Positions 46,839 to 55,708 of a stretch of DNA of 64,000 nucleotides are shown here, piece by piece (positions within the stretch are counted from its first letter, which is position 1; each line of letters starts with the position of its first letter). The notes under the pieces are model-generated. The model did no database searches, was not told the origin of the DNA, and worked only from the letters and a program-made list of their open reading frames with translations. Source of the stretch: PALSA-894 sp963757565. GTDB lineage: Bacteria; Pseudomonadota; Alphaproteobacteria; Rhizobiales; Xanthobacteraceae. The position numbers and the translations under genes were made by a program. The stretch is from assembly GCA_963757565.1 (NCBI GenBank), contig CAVWSB010000001.1:62001-126000 (forward strand), in the 5' to 3' direction.

Positions 46839-47978
46839 CATGCCGGAGCCGGAAAAAGCCGGGCGCGCGGCCGGGCAATCACGCGACCGCGCTGCTCGCC
46901 GAAGCCGACCGGCTGATGACGGTGTGCAACTCCTGCCGCTATTGCGAGGGGCTGTGCGCGGTGTTTCCCGCGATGGAGATGCGCCGCGCATTTCCGGACG
47001 GCGACCTGAATTATCTGGCGAACCTCTGCCACGCCTGCGGCGCCTGTTACGTGGATTGCCAGTTCTCGCCGCCGCACGCGTTCGACGTGAACGTGCCGCG
47101 CGTGCTCGCGCAGGTGCGCAATGATTCTTACGCGCAGTACGCATGGCCGCGCGCGCTCGCGCCCCTGTTCGATCGCAATGGGCTGGCGATCGCGATCGTG
47201 GCGGCGCTCAGCGTGGCGGCGTTCATCGTCGGGATTCGTCGCGTGGCACGACGCTTCGGTGATTTTCGGCACGCACACCGGCCCGGGCGCGTTCTATCGG
47301 CTGATGCCGCACAACGCGATGGCGGGGCTGTTCGGCCTCGCGTTCCTCTATGCGATCGTCGCGCTGGCTTTAAGCCTGCGTGCGTTCTGGCGCGACATCG
47401 GCGATCCGCCGGTGGCGCAGGGCGGGCTGTGGCAGGCCATGCGCGATGCCGGCACGCTGCGCTATCTCGATGGCGGCGGCATCGGCTGCTACAATCACGA
47501 CGATCGCCCGAACGACCGGCGCGCGTTCTATCATCACCTCACGTTCTACGGCTTCGCGCTCTGCTTCGCCTCGACCTGCGTGGCAACGCTCTGGCATTAC
47601 CTGCTGGCGCGTGAGGCGCCATATCCCTGGTGGGATCTGCCCGTGGTGCTCGGCACGCTCGGCGGCATCGGGCTGATTTTCGGCCCGCTCGGCCTGCTGA
47701 TCGCGAAGCTGCGCCGCGATCCCGATCATGATGGATGCCGCGCGCTTCGGCATGGAGACGGCGTTCATCGCGATGCTGTTCGCCACCAGCCTGACCGGCC
47801 TCGCGCTGCTCTGTGCTGCGCGCCACGTCCGCGATGCCGCTGCTGCTCGCGCTGCATCTCGGCGTCGTGTTCGCGCTGTTCATCACCCTGCCATACGGCA
47901 AGTTCGTGCACGGCCTCTATCGCTTCGCGGCGCTGGTGCGCTACGCGCGGGAGCATCGGGCGTTTGTCAGGCAAGTAA
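46825..47978 (+). pseudogene. tcuB: TcuB, Fe-S/heme-type partner of TcuA (multiple frameshifts as given)
   Basis: Pieces of one protein lie in successive frames: MTVCNSCRYCEGLCAVFPAM and NLCHACGACYVDCQFSPPHA (two Cys clusters for Fe-S centres), VIFGTHTGPGAFYRLMPHNA, FYHHLTFYGFALCFASTCVA (His in membrane helices, heme-type), then ETAFIAMLFATSLTGLALLC and LHLGVVFALFITLPYGKFVH. This is the order of TcuB. Continuity needs single-base deletions near 46860, 47236, 47720, 47805 and 47950, each step moving one frame forward. The neighbouring tcuA is intact. TcuB passes electrons from TcuA FADH2 to the quinone pool. Confidence 0.75.
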
Positions 47979-47988
47979 GGACTAGCGC

Positions 47989-49341
47989 ATGCCATCCACC
48001 GTCCTCGACAGCCACATCTTCAAGGACATGTTCGGCACGCCCGAGATGCGCGGCGGTGTTCTCCGACGACAATCTCCTGAAGTGCTACATCGAGGCCGAG
48101 GTTGCGCTCGCGGTCGCGCAGGGCAGGGTGGGCGTCATTCCGCAGGAAGCTGCCGACGCGATCGCGCGGCTTGCGCCGAACGTCGTGCTCGATCGTGACG
48201 CGCTCAAGCGCGAGGCCGAGAATGTCGGCTACCCGATCCTCGGTCTGGTGCGGCAGTTGTCCGCGCGGCTCGGCGATGCCGGGCGCTTCGTGCACTGGGG
48301 CGCGACCACGCAGGACATCATGGACACCGCGCACGGTGCTGCAGATCCGCGCCGGCCTCGCGCACGATCGAACGCGACCTGAGCGCCGTGTCGGCGGCAC
48401 TCGTCGTGCTGGCGCAGCGCTACCGCGAAACGGCAATGCCCGGCCGCACGCATCTGCAACAGGCGCTGCCGATTACCTTCGGCTATAAATGCGCGGTGTG
48501 GCTCTCGATGCTCGACCGCCATGCCGTGCGGCTGCGCGAGCTCAAGCCCCGCGTGCTGGTCGCGCAGCTCGGCGGCGCCGCCGGCACGCTCGCCTCGCTC
48601 GGCGACAAGGGGCTCGACGTGCGGCGCGAGTTTGCTGCCGAACTCAAGCTCGGCGATCCGCCGATCACCTGGCACGTCGCGCGCGACGCGCTCGCCGAGA
48701 CCGTGAACCTGCTGGCGCTGATCACCGGCTCGCTCGGCAAGATCGGCCTCGACGTGATGTTGTTGATGGCGACCGAGATCGCCGAAGTGTTCGAGCCGTT
48801 CGCGGCGCATCGCGGCGCGTCCAGCACGATGCCGCAGAAGCGCAATCCGATCTCGTCGGAAATCCTGCTCGCTAACGCCAAGGCGGTGCGTCAGCACGCG
48901 GGCCTGATGGTCGATGCCATGATCCAGGATTTCGAGCGCGCCACCGGCCCGTGGCATGCCGAGTGGATCGCGGTTCCGGAAAGCTTCATCCTCACCGCAG
49001 GCTCGCTCGCGCAGGCCAAGTTCATGCTTGAGGGGCTTGTGGTCGACGAAAGTCGTATGCGGCAGAACCTCGAACTGACCCAGGGACTGATTGTCGCAGA
49101 GGCGGTCATGATGGGGCTTGCGCCGCATCTCGGCCGCCAGCAGGCCCATGACCTTGTCTATCAGGCCTGCCGCGACGCGCTGGCGCAAAAGCGCGCATTG
49201 TTCCTTGTCCTGATGGAGAATCCCGCCGTGTCGGATGTGATGTCGGCGCAACGCGTACGCGCCCTGTGCGAGCCGGCTTCTTATCTCGGAACAGCACCCG
49301 CGATGGTCGATCAAGTTGTGCGGACCGGGCGCACCCCTTAG
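47989..49341 (+). pseudogene. Fumarase/adenylosuccinate-lyase superfamily enzyme (PcaB-like; frameshifted)
   Basis: N-terminal MPSTVLDSHIFKDMFGTPEM, then (after dropping a G near 48045) FSDDNLLKCYIEAEVALAVA, GRFVHWGATTQDIMDTA and, after dropping a C near 48333 and another near 48357, the rest to 49341. The signature GASSTMPQKRNPISSE and HWGATTQDIMDTA define the class II fumarase/aspartase superfamily; closest layout is 3-carboxymuconate cycloisomerase or adenylosuccinate lyase-like. In this cluster it probably adds or removes a group across a C=C of a tricarboxylate; the true reaction is unknown. The C-terminal 318 residues are uninterrupted. Confidence 0.7.
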
Positions 49342-49446
49342 AATAGCCGCAACATTAGTCGCGCGGGTGGGGGCCTTGCGCGGCGATGAGGGAGGATCAC
49401 GTCACCGCCAATTCACCGGCGGTGCGTCCAAAAGGAGCAAAGCCCC

Positions 49447-50466
49447 ATGAAACTATCCCGCCGCCAATTCGGAACCGCGCTCTCGGGCGCCGCGATCGCC
49501 GCCGCTTACGGCCGCCCCGGCTGGGCGCAGGCGCCGATCGTCATCAAGTACAGCCACGTCGTCGCGAACGACACGCCGAAGGGCAAAGGCTCGCTCAAGT
49601 TCAAGGAACTCGCCGAGAAATACACCGGCGGCAAGGCCAAGGTCGAAATCTATCCGAACTCCTCGCTCTACAAGGACAAGGAGGAGATCGAGGCGCTGCA
49701 GCTCGGCTCGGTGCAACTGCTCGGGCCGTCGACCGCGAAATTCGCGCCGCTCGGCGTGAAGGAGTTCGAGGCGCTCGATCTGCCGTGGCTGTTCAAGGAC
49801 GACAAGGTCTACGACAGCGCGATGAAGGGCGAGGTCGGCAAATACCTGTTCAAGAAGCTCGAGGCCAAGGGCATCACCGGTCTCGGCTACTGGGATAACG
49901 GCTTCCACATGGTCTCGGCCAGCCGTCCGTTGCTCAACACGCCGGACTTCCAGGGCCTCAAGGTGCGCATCTCCGGCTCGAAGGTCGCCGATCGCTATTT
50001 CCGCGATCTCGGCTCGATCCCGCAGATCCTGGCGTTCTCGGAAGTGTACCAGGCGCTGCAGACCGGCGTGGTCGACGGTTGCGAGAACACGCCGTCGAAC
50101 TATGTGACGCAGAAATTCCACGAAGTGCAAAAGCACATCACGGTTTCGTATCACGCGCACCTGCAATACGCCGTCATCACCAACTCGAAGTTCTGGAGCG
50201 GCCTGCCGCCCGACATTCGCGCGCCGCTCGAAAAGGCGATGAACGAGGCGACCGACTACACCAACTCGATCGCGCAGAAGGAAAACGCCGACGCGCTCGA
50301 GGAGATCAAGAAGTCGGGCAAGACCGAGCTGCACTATCTCGACGACGCGCAGAAAGAGGCCTGGAAAAAGGCGATGGCGCCGACCTACACCTGGGCAAAG
50401 GGCCGCGTCGGACAGGAAGTGCTCGACGTCGTGGCGAAGGAACTCGGCATCAAGATGACCGGCTGA
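49447..50466 (+). CDS. DctP-type TRAP substrate-binding protein
   Basis: 339 residues. Twin-arginine-like signal (MKLSRRQFGTALSGAAIAAA, cleavage after GWAQA) then a DctP fold: IKYSHVVANDTPKGKGSLKF, KVEIYPNSSLYKDKEEIEAL, and LKVRISGSKVADRYFRDLGS containing the conserved Arg that holds a substrate carboxylate. It presents a dicarboxylate- or tricarboxylate-like acid to the fused permease that follows. RBS AAAGGAG before the ATG. Confidence 0.9.
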   Translation: MKLSRRQFGTALSGAAIAAAYGRPGWAQAPIVIKYSHVVANDTPKGKGSLKFKELAEKYTGGKAKVEIYPNSSLYKDKEEIEALQLGSVQLLGPSTAKFAPLGVKEFEALDLPWLFKDDKVYDSAMKGEVGKYLFKKLEAKGITGLGYWDNGFHMVSASRPLLNTPDFQGLKVRISGSKVADRYFRDLGSIPQILAFSEVYQALQTGVVDGCENTPSNYVTQKFHEVQKHITVSYHAHLQYAVITNSKFWSGLPPDIRAPLEKAMNEATDYTNSIAQKENADALEEIKKSGKTELHYLDDAQKEAWKKAMAPTYTWAKGRVGQEVLDVVAKELGIKMTG

Positions 50467-50542
50467 GGCCGCTCTTGTTGCGCTGATGAAGAACCGCGGC
50501 CGGGGGTGAGGGGCCCCCGGCCGCTCCACATTGGGGGGATGC

Positions 50543-52570
50543 GTGTTCCTGCGCGTGCTTGATCGTCTCGAGGAGTGGATCATCGCCACCCTCATCGCCG
50601 CCGCGACCGGCCTCATTTTCCTTGCCGTTTTGCATCGCTACGGCACCGGCCTGTCGATCGATCTGGCGAAATGGGGGGACGCGCGCGGCATCCCGGTGAT
50701 CCCCGCCATTGCGCGCGACATCTACACCTGGCTCGCCTCGCTCGATGTCTCGTGGGCGCAGGAACTCTGCATCTACATGTTCATCTGGATGGCGAAGTTC
50801 GGCGCCGCCTATGGCGTGCGCACCGGCATCCACGTCGGCGTCGATGTGCTGGTCAACCTGCTGCCGCCGCAGAAGCGCAAGGGCGTGATCCTGTTCGCGA
50901 TCCTGTGCGGCGTATTCTTCACCGCCGTTGTCGCGATCTTCGGCGCGATCTTCGTTTCCCAGATGTGGAGCACAGGTCAGCAGTCGAACGATCTCGAAGC
51001 GCCGATGTGGATCGTCTATCTGGCGATCCCGCTCGGCTCGTCGCTGATGTGCTTCCGCTTCCTCCAGGTCGCGTGGTGGTACTACTGGACCGGAGAACTG
51101 CCGCATCACAACGAGGCGGAGGTCGAGGGAGTCAAGGGAACCGAAGAGCTGCATCCTGCGACCGATCTGCACGGCACCGTGCCGTCGCGCTGGTCCACGC
51201 CGCTGCAGTGGATCCTGATCCTTCTCCCCGTTCTGATCCTCACGATCTGCCTTGCGCACAAGACCGGCATCATCGAGATGCCGCAGCCGGTGCGTGCGAT
51301 CATGCTGTTCGTATTGCTGATCGCCTTCATGATCACCGGCATGCCGATCTCGATCGCGCTCGGCCTCACCGTGCTCACCTTCATGTTCGTGCTCACCGAC
51401 GTTTCGATTCAGTCGGTGTCGATGAAGCTGTTCACCGGTCTCGAAAGCTTCGAGATCATGGCGATCCCGTTCTTCATCCTGGCGGGCGGTTTCCTGACAC
51501 ACGGCGGCGTCGCGCGCCGCATGATCGATTTCGCCGTCTCGCTGATGGGCCACTGGCATGGCGGCCTCGGCCTCGCCGGCATCGTCGCCTGCGCGATGTT
51601 CGCGCTGGTCTGCGGTTCGAGCGTTGCGACGGTTGCGGCGATCGGCGGCATCGTGCTGCCCGAAATGGTGCGGCACGGCTACCCGATGCGCTTCGGCGCC
51701 GGCATCATCACGGTCGCGGGCTCGCTCGGCATCCTGATGCTGCCCTCGATTCCGAAGATCGTGTACGCGGTTTCGACCAACACCTCGATCGGCGCGCTGT
51801 TCGTCGCGGGCCTGCTGCCGGGCATCCTGCTCACCACGATGCTGTGCATCGTCACATGGTACATCGCCAAGAAGCGCAACTATCCGCGCATGGCGCGCGC
51901 AAGCTGGGGCGACACCTGGCATGCCTTCCGCGAGAGCATCTGGGGCCTGCTGCTGGTCGTCATCATCATCGGCGGCATTTACTCCGGCCTGTTCACCGCG
52001 ACCGAAGCCGCCGCGATGGCGGCGATCTATTCGTTCTTCATCGCGGTCTTCGTCTACCGGGCGATCGGCCTGAAGGACGTGCCGCGTGTGCTGTTACGCG
52101 CCGCCAACACCTCGGCGATGCTGCTCTACATCATCACCAACGCGGTGCTGTTCTCCTTCATCCTCACCAACGAGAACATTCCCTCCGCGCTCGCCGACTG
52201 GATCCTGGCGCAGAATCTCGGCTGGTTCGGCTTCCTGCTCCTGGTCAACGTGCTGCTGCTGATGGCCGGCAACTTCATGGAGCCGAACTCCATCATCCTG
52301 ATCATGGCGCCCATCCTCACGCCGGCGGCGCGCAAGCTCGGCATCGATCCGGTGCATTTCGGCATCGTGATCGACGTCAACATGGAGGTCGGCCTCTGCC
52401 ACCCGCCTGTCGGGCTGAACCTCTACGTCGCCTCGATGATCGCCGGAATGCGCATCACGGAGCTGGCGGTCGCGGTCTGGCCGTGGCTCGTCACCATGCT
52501 GATCTTCCTGGTGATCGTGACCTACTGGCCGGCGCTCACGCTGTTCCTGCCACGGCTGCTCGGCATGTGA
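50543..52570 (+). CDS. Fused DctQ-DctM TRAP permease
   Basis: 675 residues from the GTG at 50543, behind GGGGGG. N-terminal DctQ-type four-helix domain (LCIYMFIWMAKFGAAYGVRT) joined to a DctM domain with 12 or so helices (GMPISIALGLTVLTFMFVLT, IPFFILAGGFLTHGG, CGSSVATVAAIGGIVLPEMV, LMAGNFMEPNSIILIMAPIL). Imports the DctP-bound acid with Na+ or H+. It takes the place of the MFS importer TcuC found in classical tcu operons. Confidence 0.9.
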   Translation: MFLRVLDRLEEWIIATLIAAATGLIFLAVLHRYGTGLSIDLAKWGDARGIPVIPAIARDIYTWLASLDVSWAQELCIYMFIWMAKFGAAYGVRTGIHVGVDVLVNLLPPQKRKGVILFAILCGVFFTAVVAIFGAIFVSQMWSTGQQSNDLEAPMWIVYLAIPLGSSLMCFRFLQVAWWYYWTGELPHHNEAEVEGVKGTEELHPATDLHGTVPSRWSTPLQWILILLPVLILTICLAHKTGIIEMPQPVRAIMLFVLLIAFMITGMPISIALGLTVLTFMFVLTDVSIQSVSMKLFTGLESFEIMAIPFFILAGGFLTHGGVARRMIDFAVSLMGHWHGGLGLAGIVACAMFALVCGSSVATVAAIGGIVLPEMVRHGYPMRFGAGIITVAGSLGILMLPSIPKIVYAVSTNTSIGALFVAGLLPGILLTTMLCIVTWYIAKKRNYPRMARASWGDTWHAFRESIWGLLLVVIIIGGIYSGLFTATEAAAMAAIYSFFIAVFVYRAIGLKDVPRVLLRAANTSAMLLYIITNAVLFSFILTNENIPSALADWILAQNLGWFGFLLLVNVLLLMAGNFMEPNSIILIMAPILTPAARKLGIDPVHFGIVIDVNMEVGLCHPPVGLNLYVASMIAGMRITELAVAVWPWLVTMLIFLVIVTYWPALTLFLPRLLGM

Positions 52571-52661
52571 CGCATGCGTGGGCCGCGACCCACGCACGTC
52601 CCGCCATTGACTTCGCGCCGTCGCGGCGCGATCTGAACTCCCGTCACAACAGGGCAGGGCA

Positions 52662-53750
52662 ATGAGCGATCTCGTCGGTATTCCGGTTATTTTCATGCGC
52701 GGCGGCACCTCGCGCGGGCCGTATTTCAAGGCCGCCGACCTGCCGCAGGACACGGCGGCGCGCGACCGCGTGCTGCTCGCCGCGATGGGATCGCCCGACC
52801 CGCGCCAGATCGACGGGCTCGGAGGCGCCGACACACTGACCAGCAAGGTCGCGATCGTGTCGAAGTCGACGCGTCCGGGCGTCGACGTCGATTATCTCTT
52901 CGCGCAGGTCGACATCGGCAAGCCGGTCGTCGACACGGCGCCCTCCTGCGGCAACATGCTGGCGGGCGTCGCGCCGTTCGCGATCGAGACCGGGATCATT
53001 CCGGCGAAGGACGGCGAAACCCACGTGATGATCTTCAACGTGAACACCGAGGCGCGCATCGAGGCGGTGGTGCAGACCCCTGGCCGCGAGGTGATCTACA
53101 CCGGCGACGCGCGCATCGACGGTGTACCCGGCACCGCGGCGCCGATCATCCTCAATTTCATGGATGTCGTCGGTTCGGTGTCCGGCAAGATGCTGCCGAC
53201 CGGAAACTTGATCGATGTCATCGACGGCATTGAAGTCACCTGCATCGATGTCGCGATGCCGATGATCCTGATGCGCGCGAAGGATTTCGGCATCACCGGC
53301 TACGAGGACCGCGCGGCGTTCGCCGCCAACAAGGCACTGTTCGCCCGCGTCGAGCCGATCCGCCGCAAGGCGGGCGAGATGATGGGCTTCGGCGATGTGA
53401 CGGATAAGGTGATCCCCAAGGTGGGCCTGCTGTCCCCGCCGCGCGAGAAGAACGGCACCATCACGTCGCGCTACCTCACGCCGCACGCGCTGCATGCCGC
53501 GCACGCAGTGACCGGCGCAGTGTGCGTCTCGACCGCCTGTGCGCTCGAAGGAACGATTGCGCAGGAGCTGGCGCGGCCGGACGACGCGAACCCGCGCACC
53601 ATCTGGATCGAGCATCCATCCGGCATGGTCGACGTGTTGCTGTCGACCAAGGGCAAGGGCGTCGACATGGAGGTCGTTGCCGGCACGCTGCGCACCGCGC
53701 GCCCGATCATGAAGGGCGAAGTGCTGGTGCCGCGGAAGGTGTTTGGCTAG
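52662..53750 (+). CDS. galD: 4-oxalomesaconate tautomerase / PrpF-type isomerase
   Basis: 362 residues, typical of GalD. Characteristic pieces: IPVIFMRGGTSRGPYFKAAD, MGSPDPRQIDGLGGADTLTS, APSCGNMLAGVAPFAIETGI (catalytic Cys in SCGN) and TGAVCVSTACALEGTIAQEL (second catalytic-type Cys). GalD tautomerises 4-oxalomesaconate in gallate breakdown; PrpF isomerises aconitates. In this cluster a role on an unsaturated tricarboxylate (for example moving the double bond of aconitate) is likely. Both substrates remain possible. Confidence 0.8.
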   Translation: MSDLVGIPVIFMRGGTSRGPYFKAADLPQDTAARDRVLLAAMGSPDPRQIDGLGGADTLTSKVAIVSKSTRPGVDVDYLFAQVDIGKPVVDTAPSCGNMLAGVAPFAIETGIIPAKDGETHVMIFNVNTEARIEAVVQTPGREVIYTGDARIDGVPGTAAPIILNFMDVVGSVSGKMLPTGNLIDVIDGIEVTCIDVAMPMILMRAKDFGITGYEDRAAFAANKALFARVEPIRRKAGEMMGFGDVTDKVIPKVGLLSPPREKNGTITSRYLTPHALHAAHAVTGAVCVSTACALEGTIAQELARPDDANPRTIWIEHPSGMVDVLLSTKGKGVDMEVVAGTLRTARPIMKGEVLVPRKVFG

Positions 53751-53794
53751 AGCGCGCGCTCAAGGCGCGGAGCGAGGTCGCGTTACCGCGCCAC

Positions 53795-54055
53795 TCAGGC
53801 GGATGGCGCTGCGTCGCGATCCTGTGCGGCCTGCAAGTCAGCCGGATCGATGCTGAGCATTTCAAGCGACGCCTGGTTCTGTCCCGGAGCGAAGATCATC
53901 GTGGCAACGCGCCGGTACGCCGGAAACGACAGGCCCTCGATCATCTCCTCGTCGGTCGCGACGCGATAGCTGCCGGGCGGAAGCTCGCGGCCGACACCCT
54001 TGAGCCGGAAGGGCTTCCTGAAGGTCCATGTCTTTTCGCGCGTGCGTGTCGCCAT
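53795..54055 (-). CDS. Conserved small hypothetical protein
   Basis: 86 codons (FRKPFRLKGVGRELPPGSYR then VATDEEMIEGLSFPAYRRVA), a soluble protein of a family widespread in Bradyrhizobium relatives with unknown function. It follows the DUF1488 gene on the same strand by three bases, so the two form an operon. Confidence 0.65.
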   Translation of the reverse strand: MATRTREKTWTFRKPFRLKGVGRELPPGSYRVATDEEMIEGLSFPAYRRVATMIFAPGQNQASLEMLSIDPADLQAAQDRDAAPSA

Positions 54056-54058
54056 GGG

Positions 54059-54322
54059 TTACAGATCTGCGGCGCCGAGTTCGTAGGAGCCTTTACGTCC
54101 GCGGGCGTAAAGCCTTATCGCCGCCGCGCAGATTTGTTCGCGGTGGAAATCGAACACGTCGAGCATGGCATTCTCGCTCTCGGCGATCGCGGGTCGCAGG
54201 AATTTCAAGGCCTCGGCCGTGACGAAAAATGACCATTCCATCGCACGGTCGTAACCCCAGAAACGCACCGCGCGCCGTGTCGCATCGTAACTCCGGCTGG
54301 AGTTCGGAAAGTTCAAGGCCAT
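54059..54322 (-). CDS. DUF1488-family protein
   Basis: 87 codons. MALNFPNSSRSYDATRRAVR then FWGYDRAMEWSFFVTAEALK is the DUF1488 pattern. Function unknown. Stop-to-start distance of three bases to the next gene indicates an operon. Confidence 0.75.
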   Translation of the reverse strand: MALNFPNSSRSYDATRRAVRFWGYDRAMEWSFFVTAEALKFLRPAIAESENAMLDVFDFHREQICAAAIRLYARGRKGSYELGAADL

Positions 54323-54386
54323 ATCATTCGCTCGCGAAACATCGCGCTACGCGTTTCACGCAATCAGTGAAGCAGCGCGGCGCAGG

Positions 54387-54752
54387 TCATTTGAGATTGC
54401 TGAGCATCTCGCCGCAGGCGCGCGCGACAGCCGAATTGGCGTTGTCGCTGCCGGGCAATGTCGCCCAGCCGCCCTTCTCGATGAACGAGCCCTGCTGATA
54501 CGAGCTTACTTTGCGCAGTTCGGCCATGTTCACTGTGGCTTCGGCGCTGTGCTGGAATTTGTCCACGCAGATCGGCGAAAGCGCCGATACGACCGCGCTG
54601 GTGCTGCTGCGGTCGACCATCTCCTTCGCAGTGCCGCCGGTGACCCAGCCGCCCCAGTTGAAACCGACGATCATGGTGACGACGGCGCCGGCGGCGGCGC
54701 CTTGCAGCAGGCGCGTCAACGAATCTCCCTGAAGGATCTTTGGCATGTCCAT
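54387..54752 (-). CDS. Small membrane-anchored hypothetical protein
   Basis: 121 codons from the ATG at 54752, with AAGGGA upstream; a longer open frame upstream is unlike protein. One helix (LLQGAAAGAVVTMIVGFNWG) followed by a periplasmic-type domain (TAKEMVDRSSTSAVVSALSP ... GGWATLPGSDNANSAVARAC). Two Cys (ICVDKF, ARACGE) may pair. Family unknown. Confidence 0.6.
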   Translation of the reverse strand: MDMPKILQGDSLTRLLQGAAAGAVVTMIVGFNWGGWVTGGTAKEMVDRSSTSAVVSALSPICVDKFQHSAEATVNMAELRKVSSYQQGSFIEKGGWATLPGSDNANSAVARACGEMLSNLK

Positions 54753-54970
54753 AAGCTTTTCCCTTCTCGCCCGACTTGATTCGGAGCGAGTGCAAACGGA
54801 CGCCCGAATGGGCTCCGGTCGAATTCGGCGAAGTTGGGAGGGAAGGCCCGGCCGCTTTGAGCTGGCGTTTCGGTCAAGCGCACCATGCGCCTGCCGGAGT
54901 GTAAAGTCGATGACCTGCAAGGAAAAGATATAAGCGGGCTTCTGTCTTGTACTTAGCGGCTGCGCGCCCA

Positions 54971-54989
54971 TCTAGGTCACCTACCTAGA
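54971..54989. promoter_or_regulatory. Palindromic operator candidate TCTAGGT-N5-ACCTAGA
   Basis: Seven-base arms (54971-54977 and 54983-54989) around five bases, perfect inverted symmetry, 36 bases before the small gene at 55026. Flanked by an AT-rich stretch (AAAATACTTTTAGG) that could be a promoter. Confidence 0.45.
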
Positions 54990-55025
54990 AAATACTTTTA
55001 GGTTTTCCATGAAGGGATTTACCCA

Positions 55026-55160
55026 ATGAGCAACGAAGTCCAGAAGCCCGTCGCGCCCGGCTCCACCAAGGTTGAGCCCGCGCCTGCGCAGGCCACGCCC
55101 CAGCAGAACCAGGGCGATGCAAAGCCGGGCACCGAGAAGCCGGCCGGCCAGCAGAAGTAA
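55026..55160 (+). CDS. Short disordered Pro/Gln/Ala-rich protein
   Basis: 44 codons (MSNEVQKPVAPGSTKVEPAP...), wholly polar and Pro/Ala/Gln-rich, expected to be disordered. A strong terminator follows, so it is a single-gene unit. No family recognised. Confidence 0.5.
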   Translation: MSNEVQKPVAPGSTKVEPAPAQATPQQNQGDAKPGTEKPAGQQK

Positions 55161-55182
55161 ATTCTGCCCTCTTTGTGATGGA

Positions 55183-55210
55183 AAGCCCGGCGCTTGCGCC
55201 GGGCTTTTTT
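55183..55210 (+). terminator. Rho-independent terminator
   Basis: AAGCCCGGCG (55183-55192) and CGCCGGGCTT (55197-55206) form a ten-pair stem followed by TTTTTT. Ends the small gene at 55026-55160. Confidence 0.9.
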
Positions 55211-55246
55211 GTAAATCGATCTCACACCGTGACAGGAGCCGTACCG

Positions 55247-55594
55247 ATGCCTGAGCGCCGATCCAGTATCGTTGACATCAGGATTCAGTTGCCGCGGACA
55301 TTGCTGACGCAGGTTGACAACTGGGCCGCGGCTCAAGGAACGACGCTGCGCTCAAGCGCGATCCAGCGTCTCTTGAGAGCCGGCCTCGGGTCGAAACAGA
55401 CGATCGCCAAGGGGCGGGCTTCGACCAAGAACACCGAGCAGGCCGCGGGCATGGCTGGCAAGATGATCGATTACCTTGGCGATCAGCTTGCGTCAGCCGA
55501 GGACCGCGAGCACCGCAAATCCCGGCTGCTCAAGGGACCCAGCGAGTTTCGCAAGATGCGGGCAAGTCATTCGGCGAAGAAAAAAAGGTCCTGA
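55247..55594 (+). CDS. Small basic protein with ribbon-helix-helix-like N-terminus
   Basis: 115 codons from the ATG at 55247 with ACAGGAG upstream; the longer frame from 55175 has no ribosome site. Residues 1-55 (SSIVDIRIQLPRTLLTQVDN then WAAAQGTTLRSSAIQRLLRA) fit a ribbon-helix-helix DNA-binding fold; the C-terminus is Lys/Arg-rich. Possibly a transcriptional regulator or antitoxin-like protein; no toxin gene follows. Confidence 0.55.
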   Translation: MPERRSSIVDIRIQLPRTLLTQVDNWAAAQGTTLRSSAIQRLLRAGLGSKQTIAKGRASTKNTEQAAGMAGKMIDYLGDQLASAEDREHRKSRLLKGPSEFRKMRASHSAKKKRS

Positions 55595-55708
55595 CAAGCC
55601 GGTTTGCCGCAGGGCGCGGACGCGATCGGGCGATAGACAAGCGCCGTCGTGACGTGCACCCTTGGGCCACGTTCCGCAACGACGGAATAGCCGCAGGGGA
55701 GCAGGACA

